Of a stretch of 64,000 bases of DNA, positions 10,303 through 18,732 are shown in pieces. This DNA is from Thiobacillus sp. (GTDB lineage Bacteria > Pseudomonadota > Gammaproteobacteria > Burkholderiales > Thiobacillaceae): contig JACKLQ010000001.1 in assembly GCA_024235835.1 (NCBI GenBank), forward strand, positions 1,426,001 through 1,490,000, read 5' to 3'. Below the pieces are notes generated by a model. That model was not told the DNA's origin. It ran no database searches and worked only from the letters and a program-made list of their open reading frames with translations. The position numbers were made by a program, and so were the translations under genes. Each line of letters begins with the position of its first letter. Position 1 is the stretch's first letter.

Positions 10303-11148
10303 ATGCTTTCCACCACTGACCATGACCGTGCCGTGGCCGGCATGACGTACGTCTACCCTGTCGTTTCCCGGCGGGCAGGCGGGGTGTCGGTGGGTATCAA
10401 CCTGAACGTCAACAATGCCTGCAACTGGCGCTGCATCTATTGCCAGGTGCCAGACCTTAAACGCGGCGCCCCGGCCCCCATCGACCTGCCACGACTGGAA
10501 AAGGAACTGCACGTCATGCTCTCGGGCATCGTCCATGGTGATTTCCTGGACAAGCACGTTCCTGAAGGCCTGCGCAGGCTGAATGACGTGGCCCTATCCG
10601 GCAATGGCGAGCCCACCAGCGCCGGGGAATTCGATGACGTGGTTCGCCTAATCGGGCGGGTCCTGGGAGATTTCGGCCTTCTGGACCGGGGAGTCAAGCT
10701 TGTGCTCATCACCAACGGCAGCCTGTCCCATCGTACTTACGTCCAGGCGGGCATCAAGCATATGGAAAAGCTCAACGGCGAGGTGTGGTTCAAGTTCGAT
10801 CGCGCCACCCGGGCGGGCATGCGCCTTGTGAATGACTCGGAGACGGATCCTGAGCGGCATTACCAGCGCCTCGGCCAGGTGGCGCGACTCTGCCCTACCT
10901 GGGTGCAGACCTGCATGTTTTCCCTTGATGGGGCGCCACCCACGCAAGAAGATGTCGGCGCCTATCTGGCCATGCTGGCCCGGGCAATGGAAGATGGAAT
11001 TCCCTTGCAGGGTGTACTGCTCTATGGCCTTGCCCGACCCTCCCTGCAGGCGGAAGCGCCGCGCCTCGGCAACGTCACGGAAAGCTGGATGCGGCAACTT
11101 GCCATGCGCATAGAAGACTTGGGACTACAGGCGCGTGTCTCTCTCTAG
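10303..11148 (+). CDS. Radical SAM protein of unknown substrate
   Basis: Radical S-adenosylmethionine enzyme. The signature CNWRCIYCQVP (CxxxCxxC, near residue 44) binds the 4Fe-4S cluster, followed by SGNGEPTSAGEF, a GGEPT-like SAM-binding element. The N-terminus YVYPVVSRRAGGVSVGINLN is characteristic of an uncharacterised proteobacterial radical SAM family. I chose ATG 10303 (MLSTTDHDR); in-frame ATGs at 10258 and 10342 are alternatives and none has a strong ribosome binding site. About 281 residues. The last four bases overlap the end of the convergent short DUF1631 gene. Substrate unknown. Confidence 0.8.
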   Translation: MLSTTDHDRAVAGMTYVYPVVSRRAGGVSVGINLNVNNACNWRCIYCQVPDLKRGAPAPIDLPRLEKELHVMLSGIVHGDFLDKHVPEGLRRLNDVALSGNGEPTSAGEFDDVVRLIGRVLGDFGLLDRGVKLVLITNGSLSHRTYVQAGIKHMEKLNGEVWFKFDRATRAGMRLVNDSETDPERHYQRLGQVARLCPTWVQTCMFSLDGAPPTQEDVGAYLAMLARAMEDGIPLQGVLLYGLARPSLQAEAPRLGNVTESWMRQLAMRIEDLGLQARVSL

Positions 11149-11873
11149 GCGATGAGTTGGGCTTCTCCCAGCCTGAATTTTGCCTCCAGCCTCGCCCTGG
11201 TAAGGGTCAGGGCGTCCAGCCCTTCCTCATTGGTGAACATGTACATGCCGCCCATGGGACTGAGCCAGTTCAACAGCAATGTCTTGTCCTCCAGACCTAC
11301 CCGCAGCCTGATGCGGCAACCCAAGGCCAAGGCCGGCAACGGCTGTCCGGCCGAGTCAGGACCCAACGCCGCCACGGCGTTGGCGTTGTCATGATGGGGC
11401 GGCGGCAACCGGGAGAGATCCACCTCGGGCTCGCCCGCCATGTCCATGGGGGCTGTACCACCGGCTTCATCCGGGTTCAGGGCCATCCCGTCATGCAACC
11501 CCTCCCGCGCCACGGCGGCGTGCAGCATGGCCAAGCGCTCGAAGAAGGCATCCCGCTCCGGGCCTGGCAAACCCAGGGCCGAGCATCCCTCTTGCAAGCG
11601 CGCCAGCAGGTTGGGTAGCGTCTTCAGCAACAGGGTCGTTTCCTCCCGACCTTGCTTGGGGGCAAGACTCCACAGCAAAGCGTTGACGGTGTCCCAGCCG
11701 GCCTGCCAGTCAGGATCCTGGTTCCCCTTGGCCATGAAGATGTCCGTCATCAAGCGCGCCCAATGCTGGGTGAGGAATTCGTGAATTTCTTCCGGCGCTC
11801 CGCAGTATTGAAGCTGCCGCTCCACCTCGCCGCGGATGCGTGAATAAACGATACGTTCAGGGGTGGTCTGCAA
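11145..11873 (-). CDS. Short DUF1631 paralogue (C-terminal region only)
   Basis: 242-residue protein matching the last third of the DUF1631 protein at 5450-7834. Residues about 27-125 (FLTQHWARLMTDIF, LLWSLAPKQGREETTLLLKT, GLPGPERDAFFERLAMLHAA) align with FLVDTWTDHLAALY, LLWSLIPKSTKDEKHKLVDL and ALPREERDRFFSNLVKYHAD. The C-terminal block (LNWLSPMGGMYMFTNEEGLD) aligns with LAWVSPLRGTYLFTNRLGER. The N-terminal 500 or so residues are absent, and the spacer between the blocks differs. The start is TTG, with no in-frame ATG nearby, so the exact start is uncertain. It is either an independent half-length family member or a trimmed duplicate. Function unknown. Confidence 0.75.
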   Translation of the reverse strand: MQTTPERIVYSRIRGEVERQLQYCGAPEEIHEFLTQHWARLMTDIFMAKGNQDPDWQAGWDTVNALLWSLAPKQGREETTLLLKTLPNLLARLQEGCSALGLPGPERDAFFERLAMLHAAVAREGLHDGMALNPDEAGGTAPMDMAGEPEVDLSRLPPPHHDNANAVAALGPDSAGQPLPALALGCRIRLRVGLEDKTLLLNWLSPMGGMYMFTNEEGLDALTLTRARLEAKFRLGEAQLIA

Positions 11874-11905
11874 AACGCTGTCCAGGCAATAAACGATGTC
11901 CGCCC

Positions 11906-11933
11906 ATATCGTAACAAGCCGGGTTCTCCTTTA
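11906..11933 (-). promoter_or_regulatory. Weak sigma28-like element ahead of short DUF1631 gene
   Basis: On the minus strand TAAAGG (11933-11928) is followed by TACGATAT, whose CGATAT core (11911-11906) is also in the promoter at 5151-5177. The spacing is one base longer than the FliA consensus and two -10 positions differ. Reported because both DUF1631 genes would then share a sigma28-type promoter; chance is quite possible. Confidence 0.22.
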
Positions 11934-12011
11934 GCGTCAGATTCTTATGCTGGAGTCCGGCCTCGTTTTTTGGTATCCTGTAAAAGGTTTTGTTTAGAAG
12001 GTATTCAGTTG

Positions 12012-13295
12012 ATGAACTTCTCCAAACCGGTACTGAGAAAGCGAGTTCTGCTTTCCCTGGCCACCTTGCCTTTTCTCGGTGTTGTCGCGGCCTTCGGTAT
12101 TGCGCCCGATACGCCTCTCGACGTCCCCCCGCAAACCACGGTGGTGGAAACCGTGGACCTGCCCCAGGCCCAGGCTCTGGACAATGGCAGTTTCGATTTC
12201 TGGCGTGAAGAACGCATTGCCCGTGGAGACACCCTGGCATCCCTGCTGACCCGCCTGGGCGTGGGCGATGAAGACAGCCGCCAGTTCCTGCAGGCCGCCC
12301 GGGAAAGCAAGGCACTGGGAAGGTTGATTCCCGGCCGCTCCGTACTTGGCCGGATCACCAGTTCCGGGCAGCTGTTGCTGTTCCGTTACCTGCTCTCCGA
12401 CCAGACATTGATCACGGTCAGCCGGGTCGGGGATTCCTTCCGCATCGGCGAAGAAAACATTGCCCTGGAGTCTCATCCCATCATGCGTTCTGGCGAAATC
12501 GTCAGTTCACTGTTCGGCGCCACCGACGCCGCGGATGTGCCCGACAGCATCGCCTCTGAAATGGCAGAGGTCTTCTCCGGTGACATTGACTTCCACAAAG
12601 ACCTGCGCCGTGGCGACCATTTCTCCCTGGTCTACGAAAGCTTTTATTACCAGGGCCAGATGGTGAAAACGGGGCGCCTGCTCGCGGCCGAATTCACCAA
12701 CCAGGGCAAACGGTACCAGGCCGTGTATTTCAAGGATCCCAACGGCAGGGAGGGCTACTTCACGCCGGAAGGCCAGAGCCTGAAGCGTGCCTTCCTCAAG
12801 TCACCCATGCCCTTCAACAGGATATCCTCCGGCTTCACCCGTGCACGTCTGCACCCTGTGCTGAAAATCTGGCGCGCCCACAAGGGTGTCGATTACGCGG
12901 CCCCCACCGGCGCCCCTGTAAGGGCGGTGGCAGACGCCGTGGTGGGCTTCGCCGGCCGGCAAGGCGGCTACGGCAATATCGTCGTACTCAAGCACAAGTC
13001 GCCCTACAGCACCGCCTATGGCCATCTGTCCCGGTTTGCCAAGGGCGTCAAGCGGGGCGCCAGGATCAGCCAGGGACAGGTCATCGGCTATGTGGGCTCC
13101 ACTGGACTGGCTTCCGGCCCCCACCTGCACTACGAATTCAGGGTCAACAACACCCAGCAGAACCCTCTTGCCCTGAAGTTGCCGAGTTCATATCCCCTGG
13201 ATGGCCGTTATCGCGCCCAGTTCGCCGCCACGGCCAAACCCCTGGCCATGCAGCTTGACCTGCTGCGCGGCACCAATCTGGCCTCCATGGATTGA
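12012..13295 (+). CDS. M23 family metallopeptidase (LytM-type murein endopeptidase)
   Basis: Envelope murein hydrolase or its activator. An N-terminal anchor or signal (RKRVLLSLATLPFLGVVAAF, about residues 9-28) precedes a periplasmic region with an OapA/LysM-like segment (about 65-130). A peptidase M23 domain follows (about 280-380). The zinc motif is intact: HKGVDYAAPTGAPVRA gives HxxxD and SGPHLHYEF gives HxH, so the enzyme should be active rather than an EnvC-like activator. Start MNFSKPVLRKR is chosen over an upstream ATG because it leads straight into the signal and is preceded by AGAAGG. 427 residues. Confidence 0.92.
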   Translation: MNFSKPVLRKRVLLSLATLPFLGVVAAFGIAPDTPLDVPPQTTVVETVDLPQAQALDNGSFDFWREERIARGDTLASLLTRLGVGDEDSRQFLQAARESKALGRLIPGRSVLGRITSSGQLLLFRYLLSDQTLITVSRVGDSFRIGEENIALESHPIMRSGEIVSSLFGATDAADVPDSIASEMAEVFSGDIDFHKDLRRGDHFSLVYESFYYQGQMVKTGRLLAAEFTNQGKRYQAVYFKDPNGREGYFTPEGQSLKRAFLKSPMPFNRISSGFTRARLHPVLKIWRAHKGVDYAAPTGAPVRAVADAVVGFAGRQGGYGNIVVLKHKSPYSTAYGHLSRFAKGVKRGARISQGQVIGYVGSTGLASGPHLHYEFRVNNTQQNPLALKLPSSYPLDGRYRAQFAATAKPLAMQLDLLRGTNLASMD

Positions 13296-13335
13296 CGGCG
13301 ATGCAGCCGGACGGGGCCTGACCTAAGCGACCATT

Positions 13336-14085
13336 TCACAGGTTGCAGAAAGTCAGGTCGAACTCCACGTCCCGGTCGCACAGTTTGGGCTTCTGTAAAG
13401 TGTCCGGGACCAGAAATCGTACGTTGACCGCATACTTGTTGGCACTGACCTCCGGGGCACAGGGTGCATCCAGGGCGATGCGCAACAAGTGGGCGCTGCG
13501 TCCGGCCAGCATCAGCTGAAACAATCCCTGTACGGCAGTGTGGCTGCTGACATGGCCACCCTCCCGCAGGATTCTCAGCACCACATCCACCGCATGCTTG
13601 ATGGGCAGCATGGGTGACAGCCAAGTCGAAAGATCATCTTTCCGGTCTTCGGCTGGCTGGCTGAGCCAAAAATGATAAACGGGCAGATCAAAGCTGCAGG
13701 TACCGCCTGGAATTCCTGCCCTCCCCTTGATGCTGCTAAGCCATTCGTTGTCCCGCACGTGCTGGCCCAGTTTGCCCACCATTGCCAGCAAGCCTGACAG
13801 CGCCTTGTCAATGGCACCCAATACTTCGTCCAGCCGCTTCACATTGACTGCCGGGTTGCGCCGCAGGGCTTCCAGACCGGTTTTTTGGCGCTCAAGCTCC
13901 TGGATCAACTCATTCTTCAGTTCTGAACGCGTGGTCACATCCACAATTTCAAAGATGGCCAGCATGCCTCCATGGTGCATGCGCGCATCCTGCCCCTCAA
14001 TGAAAAACATGGCCTTTCCGAATAGCTCTTCTAAGCGCAGCCAGGTGCGGATGCGCTCGTTGAGGGGAAATTCGAAAATCGTCAC
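13336..14085 (-). CDS. zapD: Cell division protein ZapD
   Basis: ZapD binds FtsZ and bundles protofilaments at mid-cell. The sequence FEFPLNERIRTWLRLEELF at the N-terminus is the family hallmark, and 249 residues is the expected size. I use GTG 14085 as start, because this reproduces the usual short lead before EFPLNERIR; an upstream ATG adds 25 unrelated residues. The C-terminus carries CDRDVEFDLTFCNL. It is the last gene of the pil-coaE run. No yacG follows, although yacG is a common neighbour. Confidence 0.93.
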   Translation of the reverse strand: MTIFEFPLNERIRTWLRLEELFGKAMFFIEGQDARMHHGGMLAIFEIVDVTTRSELKNELIQELERQKTGLEALRRNPAVNVKRLDEVLGAIDKALSGLLAMVGKLGQHVRDNEWLSSIKGRAGIPGGTCSFDLPVYHFWLSQPAEDRKDDLSTWLSPMLPIKHAVDVVLRILREGGHVSSHTAVQGLFQLMLAGRSAHLLRIALDAPCAPEVSANKYAVNVRFLVPDTLQKPKLCDRDVEFDLTFCNL

Positions 14086-14187
14086 CAGGCCTGGTCCAAT
14101 ATGAAAGATTAAAAAAGACGCGCAATAGCTTGAATGGGCAAAGATTTTGCCGGAAGGCAACCATCTAATGCAACGCGTACCGAACGA

Positions 14188-14817
14188 TTAGGTGCTGCGG
14201 CCTTGAACAATGTCCAGATATTTCTGGTGCAGCTTATCTGTTTGAGCCGCCAGCATGGCCAAATCTCCGCGGTTGTCGAGGACGTCGTCCGCGATCCCCA
14301 AACGGGTCGCCCGGCTGCTCTGGGCGGCGAGCATGGCCCTGGCATCTGCCTCGTTCATGGTGGGGCGTGTGGAGATCCTGCGGATCTGCTCCCTTTCATC
14401 ACAATCGACCACCAGGATGCGGTCCACCAGGCCCCGGTATTCGGTCAGATTTTCCGCCAGCAAGGGTACGACCAGCACCGCGTAGGGCGTCAGGGCAAGG
14501 AAAAGCGAACGGGCGGCGTTTTCCCTGATGAGGGGATGCAATATGGCTTCCAGGGCTTGCCTGTCGGCAGGATTCGAAAACACTCTGGCGCGCATGGCCG
14601 GCCTGTTCAGAGCGCCGTCGGCGTCCACGACGTCCGGTCCGAAGGCGGCAAGTATGGCAGCCATGGCCGCACCCCCGGCCGAGGTCAAGTCGCGGGAAAT
14701 CACATCCGTATCAATCACCGCAACGCCATGACTGGCAAACCTTTCGGCGACCGTGCTTTTGCCCGCTCCCACACCACCGGTAAGGCCGACACAGAAGGGC
14801 CGCGTCACCCCAGCCAT
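14188..14817 (-). CDS. coaE: Dephospho-CoA kinase
   Basis: Last step of coenzyme A biosynthesis: ATP-dependent phosphorylation of dephospho-CoA. The P-loop GLTGGVGAGKST is near residue 11, followed by VIDTDVISRDLT and HPLIRENA, both typical of CoaE. 209 residues. ATG 14817 overlaps the end of pilD by 13 bases, indicating translational coupling. An upstream in-frame extension to 15171 lies inside pilD and is not used. Confidence 0.95.
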   Translation of the reverse strand: MAGVTRPFCVGLTGGVGAGKSTVAERFASHGVAVIDTDVISRDLTSAGGAAMAAILAAFGPDVVDADGALNRPAMRARVFSNPADRQALEAILHPLIRENAARSLFLALTPYAVLVVPLLAENLTEYRGLVDRILVVDCDEREQIRRISTRPTMNEADARAMLAAQSSRATRLGIADDVLDNRGDLAMLAAQTDKLHQKYLDIVQGRST

Positions 14818-15653
14818 AATTGGACCAGTTGAGGCCCCCAGAACAAGGACACCCCTCCACCGATCACCAGCCAGGGTCCAAAGGGGATGGGCTTGTCCCG
14901 CGACTGCCCCTTCATCAAGATCAAGGCAACCCCCACGACAGCCCCGGCCACACTGGCCAGCAGCACGATGGGCAGCAGCATTTTCCACCCCATCCAGGCC
15001 CCCAGGGCAGCCAGCAACTTGAAATCGCCGAATCCTATGCCCTCCTTGCCCGTCAGCAATCTGAACAGGTGGAATACGGACCACAGGCTTAGATAACCCG
15101 CGACAGCACCCAGCACTGCCTCGTCGAGGGGCACGAACCGCCCTTCCAGATTTGCCAGCAACCCAAGCCATGCCAGGGGGAGTGTGATGTTGTCAGGCAA
15201 TAGCTGGGTATCAAAATCGATGAAGGCCAGGGCGACCAAAGCGGCCAACAAGGTCCAGATCCAGAGCACGTCTTGTCCCAGGCCCCACTGCCACGCAGCA
15301 GCGGCGAACAGGATGCCCGTCAGCGCCTCTACCAACGGGTACCGCACGGGGATAGGGTTATGGCATTGGGAACAGCGCCCGCGCAGTGCCAACCAACTCA
15401 GCAGGGGGATGTTTTCATACCAGCGGATGGTGTGGCCGCATTGAGGACAGCTTGACCCAGGCAGGACCAGGTTATAGGGCTTGCCAGCTTCCGTCTCCAC
15501 GCCCTGGAGCCAGGCGCATTGCTCGCGCCATTCCCGCTCCAGCATTTTCGGCAGCCGATGGATCACCACATTGAGGAAGCTGCCCAAGGTCAAACCGAAC
15601 AAGGCAGCAACCGCGACAAACAGCCCCGCATCCAGGGCGAGCAGGTCAAGCAT
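14805..15653 (-). CDS. pilD: Type IV prepilin peptidase/N-methyltransferase PilD
   Basis: Bifunctional inner-membrane enzyme that cleaves prepilin leaders and methylates the new N-terminus. The methyltransferase region carries the two zinc CxxC pairs, CPQC and CSQC (about residues 71-98). The aspartyl protease residues are in FIDFDTQLLPD and GFGDFKLLAALGAWMGWK (the GxGD motif). Multiple hydrophobic segments are present. 282 residues, normal length. It follows pilC by 39 bases. Confidence 0.96.
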   Translation of the reverse strand: MLDLLALDAGLFVAVAALFGLTLGSFLNVVIHRLPKMLEREWREQCAWLQGVETEAGKPYNLVLPGSSCPQCGHTIRWYENIPLLSWLALRGRCSQCHNPIPVRYPLVEALTGILFAAAAWQWGLGQDVLWIWTLLAALVALAFIDFDTQLLPDNITLPLAWLGLLANLEGRFVPLDEAVLGAVAGYLSLWSVFHLFRLLTGKEGIGFGDFKLLAALGAWMGWKMLLPIVLLASVAGAVVGVALILMKGQSRDKPIPFGPWLVIGGGVSLFWGPQLVQLWLG

Positions 15654-15692
15654 GGACGGGTATTTCTATGGCAGGCGTCGCGCCCTGCCCCA

Positions 15693-16913
15693 TCAGACTA
15701 CGGATCCCATCTTGAATATGGGCAGGTACATGGCGATGACGATCGTGCCGATCAATCCGCCCAGGATCACCATGATGAAAGGCTCCATCAGGCTGGAAAT
15801 CCCGGCCACGGCATCGTCCACTTCCCGCTCATAGTAGTCCGCGACCTTGGACAGCATGGTGTCCAAGGCGCCGGATTCCTCGCCGATCGCCACCATCTGG
15901 ATCAGCATGTTGGGAAAAACGCCCGCTGCCTGTAGAGAGGTTGCCAAGGCGGCTCCGGTGGCCACCTGGGTCTTGATCCTGAGGGTGGCTTCCGAGAAGA
16001 CGTGGTTGCCTGAAGCTCCGGCCACCGAATCCAGGGACTCTACCATGGGCACGCCCGCGGAAAACATGGAAGAAAAGGTCCGTGCCCAGCGGGACACCGT
16101 GGCCTTCTCGATCAAGGGACCGAAAACGGGCAGCTTGAGCATGATGACATCCACCTTGGCCCTGAAGGTCGGCGAATGCTTCATGGCATAGATATAGGCA
16201 TAGATTGCCACGCCTATGGCGCCAAAAATGACGTACCACCAGTTCACGAACAAATCCGACAGGACGATGACGAACTCGGTCAGCGCCGGAAGCCCCTGCC
16301 CGGAACTGGCATAGAGCCCCTTGAAGGAGGGGATCACGAAAATCATGATGCCAGCGGTGATGACGAACGCCACCACCATGACCGTGACCGGATAGAACAG
16401 GGCCGACTTGATCTTGCCCTTGATGGCCAGCATCTTTTCCTTGTACGTGGCCAGGCGGTCGAGGACAGCATCCAGGATGCCGGCCTGCTCCCCGGCGTGG
16501 ATCAGGTTGCAGTAGAGACCGTCGAAATATTGCGGATGCTTGCCAAAGGCGTTGCTCATGTTGCTGCCGGTTTCCACATCCGCCTTGATTTCCGCCAGCA
16601 AGCGCTGCAGGGATGGGTTGGCATGGCTGCGGGCGGTAATGTCGAAGGCCTGCAGCAGGGGCACACCCGCTTTCAGCATGGTGGCCAACTGACGGGTAAA
16701 CAGGGCGATGTCCTTCTCGGTGATTTTTTTCGTGCGAGCGAAAAGCCCCTGCTTCTGCACCTTCAGCACATTGATGCCCTGGCGGCGCAGTGACTGGCGC
16801 ACGAAAGCCTCGCCAGGGGCGATCATCTCGCCCTTCACCTTCTTGCCAGTCTTGTCCGTGCCCTCCCACAGGAAGGGCAGTTGCTTCACGGCTGCTGCCT
16901 TGGCCACCGCCAT
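15693..16913 (-). CDS. pilC: Type IV pilus inner membrane platform protein PilC
   Basis: PilC is the polytopic platform that couples the PilB ATPase to pilin assembly. Two T2SS-F domains are seen, with FTRQLATMLKAGVPLLQAFD (about residues 70-90) and FSSMFSAGVPMVESLD in the second repeat. Hydrophobic segments include FYPVTVMVVAFVITAGIMIF and the C-terminal FIMVILGGLIGTIVIAMYLP. 406 residues, full length. It starts 13 bases after pilB. Confidence 0.96.
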   Translation of the reverse strand: MAVAKAAAVKQLPFLWEGTDKTGKKVKGEMIAPGEAFVRQSLRRQGINVLKVQKQGLFARTKKITEKDIALFTRQLATMLKAGVPLLQAFDITARSHANPSLQRLLAEIKADVETGSNMSNAFGKHPQYFDGLYCNLIHAGEQAGILDAVLDRLATYKEKMLAIKGKIKSALFYPVTVMVVAFVITAGIMIFVIPSFKGLYASSGQGLPALTEFVIVLSDLFVNWWYVIFGAIGVAIYAYIYAMKHSPTFRAKVDVIMLKLPVFGPLIEKATVSRWARTFSSMFSAGVPMVESLDSVAGASGNHVFSEATLRIKTQVATGAALATSLQAAGVFPNMLIQMVAIGEESGALDTMLSKVADYYEREVDDAVAGISSLMEPFIMVILGGLIGTIVIAMYLPIFKMGSVV

Positions 16914-16926
16914 ATGATCCGTCCCC

Positions 16927-18648
16927 TTACTCGTTGGTCACGGCCAGCACCTCTTCGAGAGAGGTGAGACCCTGCTTGACCTTCACCAAACCCGCCTCAC
17001 GCAGGTTCTGCACCCCTTCCCTGCGCGCCTCATCGGCAATGTCCAGGGCGGTACCGTTCTTCAGGATGATGCGGCCGAGTTCCTCGGTCACCGGCATGAC
17101 CTGATAGATGCCCACGCGACCCTTGTAACCGGTGTCCTTGCAGGCCGAACAACCCACCGCCGCGTAGGCCTGCCAGCTGCCATCCAGGTCCGCCTCGGTG
17201 AATCCTGCATTCAGGAGCGCTTCCGGCGGAATATCGATGGGCTTCTTGCAGCTTGGGCAGAGGCGACGCCCCAGGCGCTGGGCCGTGATGAGGTTCACCG
17301 AGGCTGCCACGTTATACGAAGGCACCCCCATGTTGACCAGGCGGGTCAATGTGGAGGGCGCATCGTTGGTATGCAGCGTGGAGAGCACCATGTGGCCGGT
17401 CTGGGCCGCCTTGATGGCGATTTCCGCCGTTTCCAGATCGCGAATCTCACCCACCATGATGATGTCCGGATCCTGGCGCAAAAATGCCCGCAGGGCCGAG
17501 GCGAAGTCCAGCCCTGCCTTCTCGTTGATGTTGACCTGGTTGATGCCCGCCAGCTGGATTTCAACCGGGTCTTCAACGGTGGAAATATTCACTCCCGGCT
17601 GGTTCAGAATATTCAGGCAGGAATACAGCGAGACGGTCTTGCCGGAACCTGTGGGGCCCGTCACCAGCACCATGCCGTAGGGGCGCTGCACCGCCTCCAT
17701 GAGCAATTTGAGTTGATCCGGTTCATAGCCCAGGTTTTCGATACCCGCCGTAGCGGCCTTGGAATCCAGGATACGCATGACGATCTTTTCGCCATACAGG
17801 GTCGGGAGGGTGGAAATCCGGAAGTCCACAGCCTTGTTGCGGGACAGGACCAGTTTCAGGCGACCATCCTGGGGCACGCGCTTCTCGGAGATATCCAGTT
17901 TTGAGATCACCTTGATGCGGGAGGCGATTTTCTCCTTGATGGCCAGAGGCGGCTGAGCCACCTCGTAGAGGTTTCCGTCCAGGCGATAGCGGATGCGATA
18001 GTTCTTCTCGTAAGGCTCGAAGTGGATGTCGGACGCACCGCTGTTGATGGCGTCCATCATGATCTTCTGCAGGTACTTCACCACCGGCGCGTCGTCGATG
18101 TCCGCTGCCGCTGCCGTGTCGGCTTTTTCCTGGGACTCGTCGTCAGTGAACTCGAGGTTTAGGTCCTCGGTATCGATGGTCTTGAGGATGCTCTCTTCAG
18201 TGGCCTGACCAAACTCCTCCAGCAATTTTCCCAACTTGTCGTCTTCCACGACGATGGGCTCCACCGTCAGGTTGGACTGGAACTTGATGTCGTCCAGGGC
18301 CTGGAGATTGCTGGGGTCGGACACCCCGATGAATAACCGGTTTCCACGCTGGGCGATGGGCAGTACCCGATGCTTGGTCAACAGCTTGGGGTCGACGATA
18401 CCCTTGGGTATGACACCCGTGTCTATGGCATCCAGGTTGAAAAACGGAAAACCGAAGGTGACCGCGGCGAAGGCCGCTATCTGGTCTGCGCGAAAGCGCT
18501 TGCTGTGCAGCAGGTGCGCAAGAAACGTCTGTCCCGACGATTTTGCCTGATTCTGCCGATTCTCGCCTTCCTCCTGGGAAAGCAGTCCCTGGGCCACCAT
18601 GGCCCGACATAAACCAGTCAAATTAGCGCCGACGGTCACAGCAACCAT
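16927..18648 (-). CDS. pilB: Type IV pilus extension ATPase PilB
   Basis: Hexameric cytoplasmic ATPase that powers pilus extension. The N-terminal MshEN region (about residues 1-160) belongs to a class in which some members bind c-di-GMP. The core has Walker A GPTGSGKT (about 330), DPDIIMVGEIRDLETAEIA (Walker B) and a zinc tetracysteine module (CPSC with CSAC, about 460-495). 573 residues. pilB, pilC and pilD form a tight co-directional cluster; pilA is not in the window. Confidence 0.96.
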   Translation of the reverse strand: MVAVTVGANLTGLCRAMVAQGLLSQEEGENRQNQAKSSGQTFLAHLLHSKRFRADQIAAFAAVTFGFPFFNLDAIDTGVIPKGIVDPKLLTKHRVLPIAQRGNRLFIGVSDPSNLQALDDIKFQSNLTVEPIVVEDDKLGKLLEEFGQATEESILKTIDTEDLNLEFTDDESQEKADTAAAADIDDAPVVKYLQKIMMDAINSGASDIHFEPYEKNYRIRYRLDGNLYEVAQPPLAIKEKIASRIKVISKLDISEKRVPQDGRLKLVLSRNKAVDFRISTLPTLYGEKIVMRILDSKAATAGIENLGYEPDQLKLLMEAVQRPYGMVLVTGPTGSGKTVSLYSCLNILNQPGVNISTVEDPVEIQLAGINQVNINEKAGLDFASALRAFLRQDPDIIMVGEIRDLETAEIAIKAAQTGHMVLSTLHTNDAPSTLTRLVNMGVPSYNVAASVNLITAQRLGRRLCPSCKKPIDIPPEALLNAGFTEADLDGSWQAYAAVGCSACKDTGYKGRVGIYQVMPVTEELGRIILKNGTALDIADEARREGVQNLREAGLVKVKQGLTSLEEVLAVTNE

Positions 18649-18732
18649 ACCAGTGGCATACCTCTAGTTGAAATCAGGACTCGTTCGATATTGCGCCCCA
18701 TGCCAGTAAATGTAAAGAATACCGGCACCTCG

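Noticed and set aside
11857..12315. 152-codon minus-strand ORF across the M23 gene start and spacer
   Set aside because: Opposes the signal-peptide region of a well-supported gene and has no motifs; its AAGGAG does not lead into the DUF1631 frame.
14818..15171. 118-codon N-terminal extension of coaE
   Set aside because: Entirely within pilD in another frame; CoaE starts normally at MAGVTRPFCVGLTGG.
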